A stretch of 64,000 nucleotides of DNA from Sinorhizobium alkalisoli (GTDB lineage Bacteria; Pseudomonadota; Alphaproteobacteria; Rhizobiales; Rhizobiaceae): NCBI RefSeq assembly GCF_008932245.1, contig NZ_CP034909.1, positions 3,420,001-3,484,000 of the forward strand, given 5' to 3'. Each line of letters begins with the position of its first letter. Position 1 is the stretch's first letter. Shown piece by piece: positions 1-9,607 of the stretch. Made by a program: the position numbers and the translations under genes. Below the pieces are notes generated by a model. It was not told the origin of the DNA. It saw nothing but the letters and a program-made list of their open reading frames with translations, and ran no database searches.

Positions 1-1084
<1,084 letters not shown>

Positions 1085-1095
1085 CCATTGCTCAT

Positions 1096-1116
1096 GCTCA
1101 TCGAAGATGAGCTTTT
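1096..1116 (+). other. Spacer hairpin between 23S and 5S rRNA
   Basis: A perfect 7-bp stem GCTCATC/GATGAGC with a GAA loop is followed by TTTT. It resembles a small terminator but lies inside the rRNA transcript, so an rRNA processing signal is more likely. The rest of the 1117-1316 spacer contains more short GC-rich hairpins (for example TTGCGCCC/GGGCGCAA near 1283-1301) and no gene. Confidence 0.5.
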
Positions 1117-1316
1117 AGCCCTCACGGCGATCCGCTGTCGCGGATGCCTCCGGGAGGGCGCGCCAAAAGGCGCGACGGCCTTTGGCCTTGCGGAGCTAAA
1201 GCTCCGATGAGTGCCCCAAGCGCCGTCGAAGACGTGTTCAAAAAAAACGAAGCAATCGCTTCACCAGCTTCTCGAAATCAATTTGCGCCCTTAGGGCGCA
1301 AAAGCTTGCGCTTTGC

Positions 1317-1436
1317 CGACCTGGTGGTTCTGGCGGGGTGGCTGCACCCGTTCCCATTCCGAACACGGCCGTGAAACGCCCCAGCGCCGATGGTACTTCG
1401 TCTCAAGACGCGGGAGAGTAGGTCGCTGCCAGGTCT
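1317..1436 (+). rRNA. rrf: 5S rRNA
   Basis: The sequence begins with GACCTGG and ends with CCAGGTC, which form the terminal helix, and carries the conserved CCCGTTCCCATTCCGAACAC core and the CGGGAGAGTAGGTCGCTGCC 3' part. Its length of about 119 nt fits the family. It follows the 23S gene in the usual order and precedes an initiator tRNA. Confidence 0.97.
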
Positions 1437-1453
1437 GCAAAGCGCAACAAAAA

Positions 1454-1499
1454 CGCCGCTCCCCTTCACGGCAAAGCCGTGAAGGACAAGGCAGCGGCG
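1454..1499 (+). other. Long hairpin between 5S rRNA and tRNA
   Basis: An inner 10-bp perfect stem (CCTTCACGGC at 1463-1472 with GCCGTGAAGG at 1476-1485) sits inside an outer CGCCGCT/AGCGGCG stem. There is no T-run right after it, so it is more likely an RNase III type processing stem of the rRNA precursor than a terminator. Confidence 0.5.
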
Positions 1500-1557
1500 A
1501 AAACAAAAAACATCTTCTCTCACACGCCGACAAAACGGCGAAACAAACCATTCGAAC

Positions 1558-1580
1558 CATAACGCGGGGTGGAGCAGCCC
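1558..1580 (+). repeat. Truncated copy of the tRNA-Met 5' end
   Basis: The 23 bases here are identical to 1654-1676, which cover the last bases before, and the first 20 bases of, the initiator tRNA. After that the two diverge, so this is a tRNA head without anticodon, T arm or acceptor 3' strand. It lies 97 nt before the real copy, inside the same transcript. Confidence 0.85.
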
Positions 1581-1656
1581 CGAACGCCCGCAGGCCGAAC
1601 GGCCGAGGACGGGCAAACAGACAAACAACCGGGCAAGAAAACCCGGACAAGCATAA

Positions 1657-1733
<77 letters not shown>

Positions 1734-1742
1734 AACTAAACA

Positions 1743-1765
1743 ACGCCCCGTCAAGGGGCGTTTTT
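1743..1765 (+). terminator. Rho-independent terminator of the rRNA operon
   Basis: ACGCCCC and GGGGCGT form a 7-bp GC-rich stem with a short GTCAA-type loop followed by TTTTT, ten bases after the tRNA 3' end. It is well placed to end the rrn transcript. Confidence 0.9.
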
Positions 1766-2210
1766 GCGTTCGGCGACACCGGCTTGAAGGCCACGCCACC
1801 ATTCGACGGCCGCGAGCGGCTTCCGCTTGCCGGCGATACGTTGTCGTCCGCCGGCGCATCGGCTCAGAGATCCGAACAGCTTCTCTGTTCCTCCCGAAGT
1901 ACGACGCTCAGTCTCAAAAGCCTGCACCAGCGCCGTGCGCCCCGATAAACGCATGTGCTTGCAATCCCTTTTTGCCCTTTTGTCGTTTGCGCCATCCCAG
2001 TCGTGCCGGTGACACGGGGGAGCGGATGCATCGGCCGATGCCCTGGCCGGCGGCGGGCGCCGGCGTTCCGCAAGCGATCTGCGACTAACGACGAATATAC
2101 CAAAGGTTTCGGAAAGGTTACTTGTTGTTATTCGTCCATTCCTGCGTGGAGGCGGGACGGGTGGGGAAACGGCGCCCGCCGGGCGCCAATCGTGAAAGGG
2201 AGGAGCACAC
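1766..2210. other. Intergenic region between rrn operon and symporter operon
   Basis: No convincing gene is seen in these 445 bases; the frames that are open lack recognisable protein content. An 8-bp inverted repeat (GACGAATA at 2090-2097, TATTCGTC at 2129-2136) lies about 75 bases before the first gene and could be an operator or leader stem of the symporter operon. A clear Shine-Dalgarno GGGAGGAG is found near 2198-2205. Confidence 0.5.
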
Positions 2211-2471
2211 GTGGCGGACACATCTTCGTCCAATGCCTACTGGGCAGCCAATATTCGCATAATCTACATTTGCCTGGCGATCTGGGCGATCGTTTCCTAT
2301 GGATTCGGCATCCTGTTGCGCCCGGCGCTTTCGAGCATTGCCGTAGGCGGAACCGATCTCGGCTTCTGGTTTGCGCAGCAAGGTTCGATCGTCGTCTTCA
2401 TCGCGCTGATCTTTTTCTACTCGGCGTATATGAACAAGCTCGACCGCCAATTCGGCGTCGACGAGCAATAG
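2211..2471 (+). CDS. DUF4212 small subunit of sodium:solute symporter
   Basis: The 86-residue protein has two hydrophobic helices (about residues 17-37 and 50-70) joined by a short loop, the arrangement of the DUF4212 family (putative solute:sodium symporter small subunit). This family is almost always encoded directly before a VC_2705-type sodium:solute symporter, as here, where 15 bases separate the genes. The start is GTG, chosen because a strong Shine-Dalgarno GGGAGGAG lies just before it. It probably stabilises or modulates the large transporter; its exact role is not known. Confidence 0.88.
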   Translation: MADTSSSNAYWAANIRIIYICLAIWAIVSYGFGILLRPALSSIAVGGTDLGFWFAQQGSIVVFIALIFFYSAYMNKLDRQFGVDEQ

Positions 2472-2486
2472 GGGCGGGACACGGTT

Positions 2487-4253
2487 ATGGATCAGTATAC
2501 CCTCAATCTGCTGATAGTAGGCGCGTCCTTTGCGCTCTACATCGGCATCGCAATCTGGAGCCGGGCAGGCTCAACCGCTGAGTTCTATGCGGCGAATCGC
2601 GGCGTCAATCCGGTCATGAACGGTATGGCAACCGCCGCCGACTGGATGTCGGCTGCCTCATTCATTTCGATGGCCGGCCTTATTGCCGGTGTCGGCTACA
2701 TCAACTCCACCTACCTGATGGGCTGGACCGGCGGTTATGTGTTGCTCGCGCTTCTGCTTGCGCCCTATCTGCGAAAGTTCGGAAAGTACACGGTTCCGCA
2801 GTTCATCGGTGATCGTTTTTACAGCCAGACCGCGCGCCTCGTGGCGGTTGTCTGCCTGATCATCATCTCGATCACCTACGTAATCGGGCAGATGACCGGC
2901 GCCGGCGTCGCCTTCTCCCGATTCCTCGAAGTCGAGGGCTCAACCGGCCTGTGGATCGCCTCCGCCGTGGTATTCGTCTATGCCGTTCTGGGCGGTATGA
3001 AGGGCATCACCTATACACAGGTGGCCCAGTATGTGGTCCTGATCATCGCCTATTCTATCCCGGCGATCTTCATTTCCATGCAACTCACGGGCAACCCGCT
3101 GCCGTGGCTCGGACTCTTCTCGACCCACACGGAGTCGGGTCTGCCGCTCCTGCAGAAGCTGGACCAGGTCGTCACCGACCTCGGCTTCAATGCCTATACG
3201 GCACAGGGCTCCATGCTCAACATGACGCTGTTCACCCTGTCGCTGATGATCGGTACGGCCGGTCTGCCGCACGTCATCATCCGCTTCTTCACGGTGCCGA
3301 AGGTGGCTGATGCGCGCTGGTCCGCCGGCTGGGCGCTGGTCTTCATCGCGCTGCTCTACCTTACGGCTCCGGCCGTCGGCGCCATGGCACGACTGAACAT
3401 CATCAACACGATCTTCCCCGGTGGTCCGCAGGCCGAAGCCGTCCTTTACGATGACCGGCCCGACTGGATGCGTAACTGGGAAGTTACGGGTCTCCTGAAG
3501 TTCGAAGACAAGAACGGCGACGGACGTATCCAGTATTACAACGATGCGGCTGCCGGCTTCGCAGAAACCGCGGCCTCGCGGGGATGGAGTGGCAACGAGC
3601 TGACGATCAACAACGACATCCTCGTTCTCGCCAATCCGGAAATCGCACAGCTTCCGGGCTGGGTCATCGGCCTCATCGCCGCCGGCGGTCTGGCTGCGGC
3701 GCTGTCGACGGCTGCGGGCCTGTTGCTTGCAATCTCGTCCGCCATCAGCCACGACCTCATCAAGGACTGGTTGAAGCCCGGCATCTCGGAAGCAGGGGAG
3801 CTCATGACCGCGCGCGTGGCGATGGCAGGCGCGATCCTGGTGGCCACGCTGTTGGGCCTCAACCCGCCTGGCTTTGCCGCCCAGACGGTGGCTCTCGCCT
3901 TTGGTCTCGCGGCCGCCAGTATCTTCCCGGCGCTGATGATGGGCATCTTCTCGAAGCGCATCAATGCGGCGGGGGCAACGATCGGCATGCTGGTCGGCCT
4001 GATCGTGACATGCCTCTACCTGTTCACCTATCTGGGCTGGTTCTTCATCCCGGGTACGAACATGCTCGAGAACGATCCGGCCAATTATCTGTTCGGCATT
4101 CCGCCGACGGCATTTGGCCCGATCGGCGCCTTGCTGAACTTTGGTGCCGCCTACGTCATTTCGGCGATGACTGAGGCTCCGCCGCGCCACGTACAGGAGC
4201 TTGTCGACTCGGTGCGCGTACCGCGAGGCGCCGGTACAGCGACGAGCCACTGA
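2487..4253 (+). CDS. Sodium:solute symporter, VC_2705 family
   Basis: The 588-residue polytopic membrane protein belongs to the SSS family (related to ActP acetate permease), with the N-terminal helices, the GWTGGYV and VPQFIGDRF segments and a C-terminal helical block expected for a sodium-coupled importer of a small organic acid such as acetate. An insertion around residues 310-370 contains an EF-hand-like loop, DKNGDGRIQYYND at about residue 341, that would lie outside the membrane and may bind calcium; this insert is typical of the VC_2705 branch. It is co-transcribed with the DUF4212 gene. The substrate cannot be read from sequence. Confidence 0.93.
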   Translation: MDQYTLNLLIVGASFALYIGIAIWSRAGSTAEFYAANRGVNPVMNGMATAADWMSAASFISMAGLIAGVGYINSTYLMGWTGGYVLLALLLAPYLRKFGKYTVPQFIGDRFYSQTARLVAVVCLIIISITYVIGQMTGAGVAFSRFLEVEGSTGLWIASAVVFVYAVLGGMKGITYTQVAQYVVLIIAYSIPAIFISMQLTGNPLPWLGLFSTHTESGLPLLQKLDQVVTDLGFNAYTAQGSMLNMTLFTLSLMIGTAGLPHVIIRFFTVPKVADARWSAGWALVFIALLYLTAPAVGAMARLNIINTIFPGGPQAEAVLYDDRPDWMRNWEVTGLLKFEDKNGDGRIQYYNDAAAGFAETAASRGWSGNELTINNDILVLANPEIAQLPGWVIGLIAAGGLAAALSTAAGLLLAISSAISHDLIKDWLKPGISEAGELMTARVAMAGAILVATLLGLNPPGFAAQTVALAFGLAAASIFPALMMGIFSKRINAAGATIGMLVGLIVTCLYLFTYLGWFFIPGTNMLENDPANYLFGIPPTAFGPIGALLNFGAAYVISAMTEAPPRHVQELVDSVRVPRGAGTATSH

Positions 4254-4269
4254 CCGTCAGTTGAAAAGC

Positions 4270-4301
4270 GGGAGCGGGCGGCGTCAGCCGCCCGCTCTCC
4301 C
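4270..4301 (+). terminator. Hairpin after the symporter gene
   Basis: GGGAGCGGGCGGC and GCCGCCCGCTCTCCC make a long GC-rich stem with a four-base loop, 17 bases after the symporter stop. It is followed by CCTTCCTC rather than a T-run, so it could be a weak terminator, an attenuator that lowers expression of the next gene, or a 3' stabilising stem. Confidence 0.55.
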
Positions 4302-4345
4302 CTTCCTCAAGGGCACGGCCGCCGGGATGGCTGCGCGAGGACACA

Positions 4346-6175
4346 ATGGAAGACACGTACCCGGACATCGCACGGTTCCTGGAAACCGCTCATCCCTACG
4401 ACAGCCTTCCGCGGGAGGAACTGGAGCACATAGGCCGGCAGTTCCGAAGGCTCCTTTTTCCTGCAGGCAGCGAGATCTACAAACGAGGCGATCCGCTTCC
4501 GGGTCTGTTTCTCGTGATGCAAGGCGCGGTGGAAGTCCGCGATGCCTCCGGTACGGTCGTTTCGCAGCTATTTCCGCGCAACTCGCTGGGCGAGCGCGGG
4601 CTTCTGGCCGACGGCCGCGCGGTTACCAGCGCTTCCGCATTGCAGGATACCATTCTATTGATGCTGCCGGTGACCGAATTCAGGCGGCTGATGGCCGAGC
4701 ATCCGGTCTACAGCCGCTTCTTCACCCGCGGCCGCGAGGCTGCCTCCCGGCGCGCCGACGTCACGATGCGCAAGGTGAAAGACCTCATGTCCTCACCGCC
4801 CCGCTTTTGCGCGCCATCCGACAGCGTCCGTGCCGCGGCGGAGATGATGCGAAAGCTGAAAATCTCCGGCCTGGCGGTGGTGGAGCACGGCAAGCTGACC
4901 GGCATCGTGACGACGCGCGATCTGACCGCGCGGGTCCTTGCAGAAGGGCTCGACCCGGCGGCGACCCCTGTTTCCGCCGTCATGACCGCAAACCCCCTCA
5001 GCCTGGAGCAGGAAGCACTGGGCTCGGACGTGCTCAACCTCATGCTGGAGCGAGGAGTCGGGCATTTGCCGGTCGTTGCCGGAGAGCGGCTTGTCGGCAT
5101 GATCACGCAGACGGACATCACGCGGTTTCAGGCATTGTCATCCGCACTCCTGATCGCGGACATTTCCGCGGCGGAGACGGTCGCCGACTTGCGGGCGAAT
5201 ACCGCGCATGTTCCGCAACTGCTTCTCCAGCTTGCCGGCGCCAATGCGCCGCACGAGGTGGTGACAAGGCTGATCACGGACGTGACGGACGCGGTCACCC
5301 GCAGGCTCATCGCCCTTGCAGAACGCGAACTGGGTCCGCCGCCGGTCCCCTATGTCTGGTTGGCTTGCGGCAGCCAGGGCCGGCAGGAGCAGACGGGGAT
5401 CAGCGACCAGGACAATTGCATCTTTATCGACGACGCCTTCGAGGAGGCGGCGCACCGGCCCTGGTTCACGAAGCTCGCTCACTTCGTCAGCCACAACCTC
5501 GATGCATGCGGCTATGTCTTTTGCCCCGGCGACATGATGGCCACCAACCGGCGTTGGTGCCAGCCAGTGCGCACCTGGCGGGAGTATTTCTATCATTGGA
5601 TCCATGTTCCCGAGCCGATGGCTCAGATGCTTGCAAGCGTGATGTTCGACCTGCGGCCGATCGCCGGAGAGGCGACGCTCTACCGCGACGTTCAGACTGA
5701 AACCCTGGAGGACGCCAGCCGGAATTCGATATTCGTGGCGCACATGGTGAGCAACTCCCTGAAGCACGCACCGCCTCTGGGGCTCTTGCGCGGCTTTGCG
5801 ACCATTCGCGGCGGCGAGCACCGCAACCAGATCGATATGAAGCACAACGGCGTCGTGCCGGTCGTGGATCTTGGTCGCGTCTACGCCCTGCTGGCGCGCC
5901 TCAAGCCGGTGAATACCCGTGCGCGCCTTCTCGGAGCCGAAGAACGGGGTGTGATTTCAGGCGCGGGCGCTCGCGATCTGATCGCAGCCTACGATCTGAT
6001 CGCCGAGATCAGAATTCGCAATCAGGCGATGCAGATCAAGGCCGGACAGCGGCCAACCAATCACCTTGCTCCCTATGATCTGGGGGAGTTCGAACGATCC
6101 CATCTTCGGGATGCGTTCGTCGTGGTACGCACGATGCAGTCGGCGCTTGCCAATTCCGGCATGGCGCCCATCTAG
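4346..6175 (+). CDS. cNMP-binding / CBS / DUF294 nucleotidyltransferase-like regulator
   Basis: The 609-residue soluble protein has a cyclic-nucleotide-binding-like fold at about residues 15-130, two CBS domains (about 140-205 and 205-265, each starting with a V-x-x-(L/V)-M motif), a DUF294 nucleotidyltransferase-like domain with GSQGRQEQTG and DQDNCIF near residues 341-358, and a C-terminal DUF294_C helical domain. The nucleotidyltransferase core resembles GlnD-type enzymes, so it may transfer a nucleotide to a partner in response to adenine nucleotides bound by the CBS pair. It lies between the symporter and the exonuclease genes, which suggests control of the transporter; this is inference. 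Confidence 0.88.
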   Translation: MEDTYPDIARFLETAHPYDSLPREELEHIGRQFRRLLFPAGSEIYKRGDPLPGLFLVMQGAVEVRDASGTVVSQLFPRNSLGERGLLADGRAVTSASALQDTILLMLPVTEFRRLMAEHPVYSRFFTRGREAASRRADVTMRKVKDLMSSPPRFCAPSDSVRAAAEMMRKLKISGLAVVEHGKLTGIVTTRDLTARVLAEGLDPAATPVSAVMTANPLSLEQEALGSDVLNLMLERGVGHLPVVAGERLVGMITQTDITRFQALSSALLIADISAAETVADLRANTAHVPQLLLQLAGANAPHEVVTRLITDVTDAVTRRLIALAERELGPPPVPYVWLACGSQGRQEQTGISDQDNCIFIDDAFEEAAHRPWFTKLAHFVSHNLDACGYVFCPGDMMATNRRWCQPVRTWREYFYHWIHVPEPMAQMLASVMFDLRPIAGEATLYRDVQTETLEDASRNSIFVAHMVSNSLKHAPPLGLLRGFATIRGGEHRNQIDMKHNGVVPVVDLGRVYALLARLKPVNTRARLLGAEERGVISGAGARDLIAAYDLIAEIRIRNQAMQIKAGQRPTNHLAPYDLGEFERSHLRDAFVVVRTMQSALANSGMAPI

Positions 6176-6186
6176 AGGAAAAACGC

Positions 6187-6711
6187 ATGTTGTTCGAGTT
6201 CATCGCAGCCTTGGTTGCCGGCGTGGCCCTCGCAGGGATCATGATGCTGATCCGTTGGATGAGCCGCGGGCGCCTGCCGCGATGGGTGGTGCCGGCTGCA
6301 GCCGGCATCGGCATGCTTTCCTATGCGGTCTGGAGCGAATACAGTTGGTTCGCGCGCGCCACCAATGCATTACCACCCGGGACTGTCGTGACGTGGAAGA
6401 ACGAGTCACGCTCTTTCTGGCGTCCCTGGTCCTATTACGCGCCGGTCGTTAATCGTTTCACGGCTGTCGACGTGGCGCACGCGCAACGACACCCCAACCA
6501 ACCGGGCCTGGTCATGGCCGACCTCTTGTTTTCGGCGCGCTGGAAGTCACCGGCTCGTATGAAGACCGTCTTCGATTGCAACGGCAACCGTCGCGGGGAT
6601 CTGCTGGGCGAGAATGTTTCAGTGGCAGAGGATGGAGCGATTGTCGGGGCGGACTGGGTCGCGGTGCCGGCGGACGATCCTGCCCTGCAGGCGGCCTGCC
6701 GGGAAAGCTGA
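6187..6711 (+). CDS. Membrane-anchored protein of unknown function
   Basis: The 174-residue product has two N-terminal hydrophobic helices (about residues 3-22 and 33-50) and a C-terminal soluble part with FWRPWSYYAPVVNRF in the middle. No family is recognised with confidence. It starts 12 bases after the DUF294 gene and ends 8 bases before the exonuclease gene, so all three are very likely one transcript. A paired Shine-Dalgarno (GAGGAAAAA) precedes the ATG. It could be an accessory factor of the symporter/exonuclease module. Confidence 0.75.
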   Translation: MLFEFIAALVAGVALAGIMMLIRWMSRGRLPRWVVPAAAGIGMLSYAVWSEYSWFARATNALPPGTVVTWKNESRSFWRPWSYYAPVVNRFTAVDVAHAQRHPNQPGLVMADLLFSARWKSPARMKTVFDCNGNRRGDLLGENVSVAEDGAIVGADWVAVPADDPALQAACRES

Positions 6712-6718
6712 GGAAGCC

Positions 6719-8863
6719 ATGGTCATGCGACTGGGTTTGCGAAGTCGGATTTTGCTTTTCTTTGTCGCCATCGCCGCGGGCGCGACAGGGGCGCTCGGCC
6801 TCGGCCTATGGGGTGCCTACCACCACGCGGCCACCCCAGAAGTAGTCGAAGCTCTCCTCCAGGTTGCAGCCGTGGGAAGCGTCGGCATGTTTGTGATCGT
6901 CGCCTGTATCTGGCTGCTGTTCGACCGCCATCTGGCCCGTCCGATCGAGGCGATCGCTTCGGCCATGCGGGCGCGGGCGCATGCAAAGGTCGAGCAGGAG
7001 ATTGACCACCATGAGGTGCGCTATCTCGGTGACCTGGCCGCGGCCGCTTCGATGACCACGGCCGCATTGAGCGAGACCCGGAATGCACTGGCCGAAACCG
7101 TGGCGCGCGAAACGGCCCGGCTTTCCGCCGACAATCAGAAGCTGGCGCAATTGCTGGCCGACGTGCCGCCGGCGGTTCTCTTATGCACCGGGCGTCATCA
7201 TCTCGCATTCTACAATAGCTCCGCCCAGGAAATGCTGGCGACGGCCGAGATCCCGGTCTGTCTCGGCCGGAGCCTGTTCGACTACCTGAGCGACGGTGCC
7301 CTCAGGTCTGCATATCAGCGCCTTGTCGAGATGAATACCCCGGACGCGATATTGGAATTTGTTTGCACCGCTCCACGGCGGCGGCGACTTGCCGGCCGAA
7401 TGCGACTGACCGGCGGCACCGGTCATGACGCCGGCGCCTACGTGCTGACCTTGCGCGACGTGACGGAAGAGGTTGCCGCCTGTGCAAGGCGCGACGTGCT
7501 GCTGAGCGACGTCTTCTTGACGATCCGGCCGGCAATCGAAGCGCTGAAAGAGAGCGCCCATCGTCTTGAGGTCGCGTCCGGCGACGGCGGCGAAGCCTTG
7601 ATCATGCGCGACATCATCGGCCTCGAGCATGCAGTGCAGGCGCTCGAGCCTCGTTTTGAGGCCTGTCAGGCCGATAGCTGGCCCATGGCATGGGTGGACG
7701 CCAGCGAACTCGCACATCAGGTACGAAGCGAATTGTCTGTTTCCGGCATTGCGGTCGACATCGATGCCGATGCGCTTGCGGCGCGGTGCAACATGCCCGA
7801 TATCGTGTCGCTCTTTGCACATCTCGCCCGGCAGATAGCGCGGGATCGGGCTGTGCGTAAGTTCGTCTTCTCCGTCCGCGAGTTCCAAGCCGAAGGAAGA
7901 GCAAGTCTGGAGTGGGGCGGGCCGGCTCTCTCCGTTGGCTTGTTGCAGCAGTGGCTCCGTGAGCCTGCGGATGATCAGTCGCCGGCACCGGATGCGATTC
8001 TTCGCGCTCATCGAACGACACTCTCCTCGAGCTTCAGGGAGGGCCGATCATCCCTGAGCATGAGTCTGCAGCAGGTGAAGAAGCTGCAACCGGTTCCGGC
8101 CCGCCTACCCCGAACCGTCACATACGATTTCGAACTTCTGTCCCTTCCGCGCTACGACAGGATTGCCGAGGCTCGCCTCGACGATCTTGCCTATGTCGTG
8201 TTCGACACGGAGACCACTGGCCTGTTCCCCGAGCGGGGCGATGAGATCGTGCAGATTGCCGCGGTCCGCATCGTCAATGGAAAGCGCGTCGAAGGGGAAA
8301 CATTCGAATCGCTGGTCAATCCCGGCCGGCGCATTCCCGCGGCCTCGTCTGCGGTCCACCGAATCACCGATACCATGGTCGAGGATGCACCGGGCGCGGC
8401 CGACGTCGTTCGGCGATTTCACCGCTTTTGCGAGGGCGCGGTACTCGTCGCCCACAATGCGCCGTTCGACATGGAGTTCCTGTACCGGCGGGAAAACGAG
8501 CTCCGCATAAGCTTTGCGAATCCGATCCTCGATACGGTTCTGCTGTCCGCAGTTGTTTTCGGTCGGCAGCAGGCCCATACGCTGGATGCACTTTGCCAGC
8601 GCCTTGGCGTCAGCCTGACGGAAGCGGTGCGCCATACGGCGATGGGTGATGCGGTTGCGACCGCGGATGCATTCTTGCGATTGCAGGCGATAATTGCCGG
8701 ACGCGGGCTCGAACGTCTCGGTGATCTGCTCGCGGAAGTCTACCGCCATCGCAAGCTCGTGCCCGGAAGTCCCCCGGAGGTCACGCGTGCAATGAAGTCG
8801 AGGTTGGCTCCCCATTCAAAGCAACGGCGCTTTCATCCAACCCGGCATGCGCGTGGAGCATGA
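6719..8863 (+). CDS. Membrane sensor fused to DnaQ-type 3'-5' exonuclease
   Basis: The 714-residue protein begins with two transmembrane helices (about 10-32 and 45-68), a HAMP-like linker (RPIEAIASAMRAR), a coiled coil and a PAS-like domain (about 145-260), a helical region reminiscent of a degraded histidine-kinase dimerisation part without an HxN-type ATPase, and then a DEDDh exonuclease domain from about residue 490 with FDTETTG, AHNAPFDMEF and a late HTAMGDAVATADAF. The catalytic acidic residues and the His are present. The ATG at 6719 was chosen because it follows the upstream gene by 8 bases with AGGAAG before it; a longer frame reading overlaps that gene. It is not the replicative epsilon subunit; it is likely a membrane-bound signal-controlled nuclease or phosphodiesterase. 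Confidence 0.85.
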   Translation: MVMRLGLRSRILLFFVAIAAGATGALGLGLWGAYHHAATPEVVEALLQVAAVGSVGMFVIVACIWLLFDRHLARPIEAIASAMRARAHAKVEQEIDHHEVRYLGDLAAAASMTTAALSETRNALAETVARETARLSADNQKLAQLLADVPPAVLLCTGRHHLAFYNSSAQEMLATAEIPVCLGRSLFDYLSDGALRSAYQRLVEMNTPDAILEFVCTAPRRRRLAGRMRLTGGTGHDAGAYVLTLRDVTEEVAACARRDVLLSDVFLTIRPAIEALKESAHRLEVASGDGGEALIMRDIIGLEHAVQALEPRFEACQADSWPMAWVDASELAHQVRSELSVSGIAVDIDADALAARCNMPDIVSLFAHLARQIARDRAVRKFVFSVREFQAEGRASLEWGGPALSVGLLQQWLREPADDQSPAPDAILRAHRTTLSSSFREGRSSLSMSLQQVKKLQPVPARLPRTVTYDFELLSLPRYDRIAEARLDDLAYVVFDTETTGLFPERGDEIVQIAAVRIVNGKRVEGETFESLVNPGRRIPAASSAVHRITDTMVEDAPGAADVVRRFHRFCEGAVLVAHNAPFDMEFLYRRENELRISFANPILDTVLLSAVVFGRQQAHTLDALCQRLGVSLTEAVRHTAMGDAVATADAFLRLQAIIAGRGLERLGDLLAEVYRHRKLVPGSPPEVTRAMKSRLAPHSKQRRFHPTRHARGA

Positions 8864-8875
8864 GGGAAATGTAAT

Positions 8876-8905
8876 GCTCCGGCCACTATAGAGTAATGCC
8901 GGAGC
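8876..8905 (+). terminator. Hairpin after the exonuclease gene
   Basis: GCTCCGGC and GCCGGAGC form a perfect 8-bp stem with a 14-base AT-rich loop, 12 bases after the exonuclease stop. There is no T-run, so termination here is only likely, not shown. Confidence 0.45.
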
Positions 8906-8962
8906 GCCCAAGTTGAAGATGATGCTGCATCTGCGAAAGCAAATGTGACGGAGTGCTCAACC

Positions 8963-9595
8963 ATGGGTCCAACACGGAATATTCTTGTTTTTCAGGGCGG
9001 TGGCGCGCTCGGCGCCTATCAGGCCGGAATATAAGAAGCGCTTCACAAGCACGGCATCAAGCCCGATTGGCTAGCAGGCATATCCATCGGCGCGATCAAA
9101 TCGGCGATCGTCGCCGGCAGCCCGGAGGAGCGCAGGGTCGAAAACCTGCGGGAATTCTGGCACATGGTTTCCGCTGGTCTCGATTTCGACTTCCTCCCCG
9201 AGGATGATTTCAACAGGCGGCTGTTCAAGGACTGGGCGGTTCTGGGCTCGATCACGGGTGTTCACGGCTTTTTTCTCCCCGGCTTTTCACGCCCTCTCAG
9301 ATCCTGCTCAATCCGGATCTGAGGATCAGCCATTACGACACGGAGCCGCTGATCAAGACCTTGGAGTGGCTGGTCGATTTCGAGCGCGTCAACCGGGGCG
9401 ACGTGCGCCTGAGCCTAGGCGCGGTCAATGTGGAAACCGGCAATTTCGCCTATTTTGACAACCGGGACACGGTGCTCACGGCGCGGCGCGTCGCCGCTTC
9501 CGGCGCGCTTCCGCCCGGTTTCCCACCGGTCGAAATCGAGGCCGAGTATTGTTACGCCCTGCAATATGTGCTTGCGGCCGACGGGTGCGATGCGG
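8963..9595 (+). pseudogene. Patatin-like phospholipase pseudogene
   Basis: Translation from the ATG at 8963 gives the patatin oxyanion motif GGGALGAYQAG and then the nucleophile motif GISIGAI, both diagnostic of patatin-family lipid hydrolases. A TAA at 9032-9034 stops the frame at codon 24, directly after the oxyanion motif. The reading frame then shifts near 9270-9285, after which SHYDTEPLIKTLEWL and FAYFDNRDTVLTARRVAASG continue the family in another frame. The expected DGG(L/V) segment with the catalytic Asp is missing between EIEAEYC and LQYVL, implying a short deletion. The gene is dead and its tail runs into a different pseudogene. Confidence 0.85.
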
Positions 9596-9607
9596 AGACG
9601 ATACGTC

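Noticed and set aside
2940..4250. Open frame of 436 codons on the minus strand over the symporter gene
   Set aside because: Antisense to a transporter with clear SSS motifs; no promoter or ribosome site and no family content.
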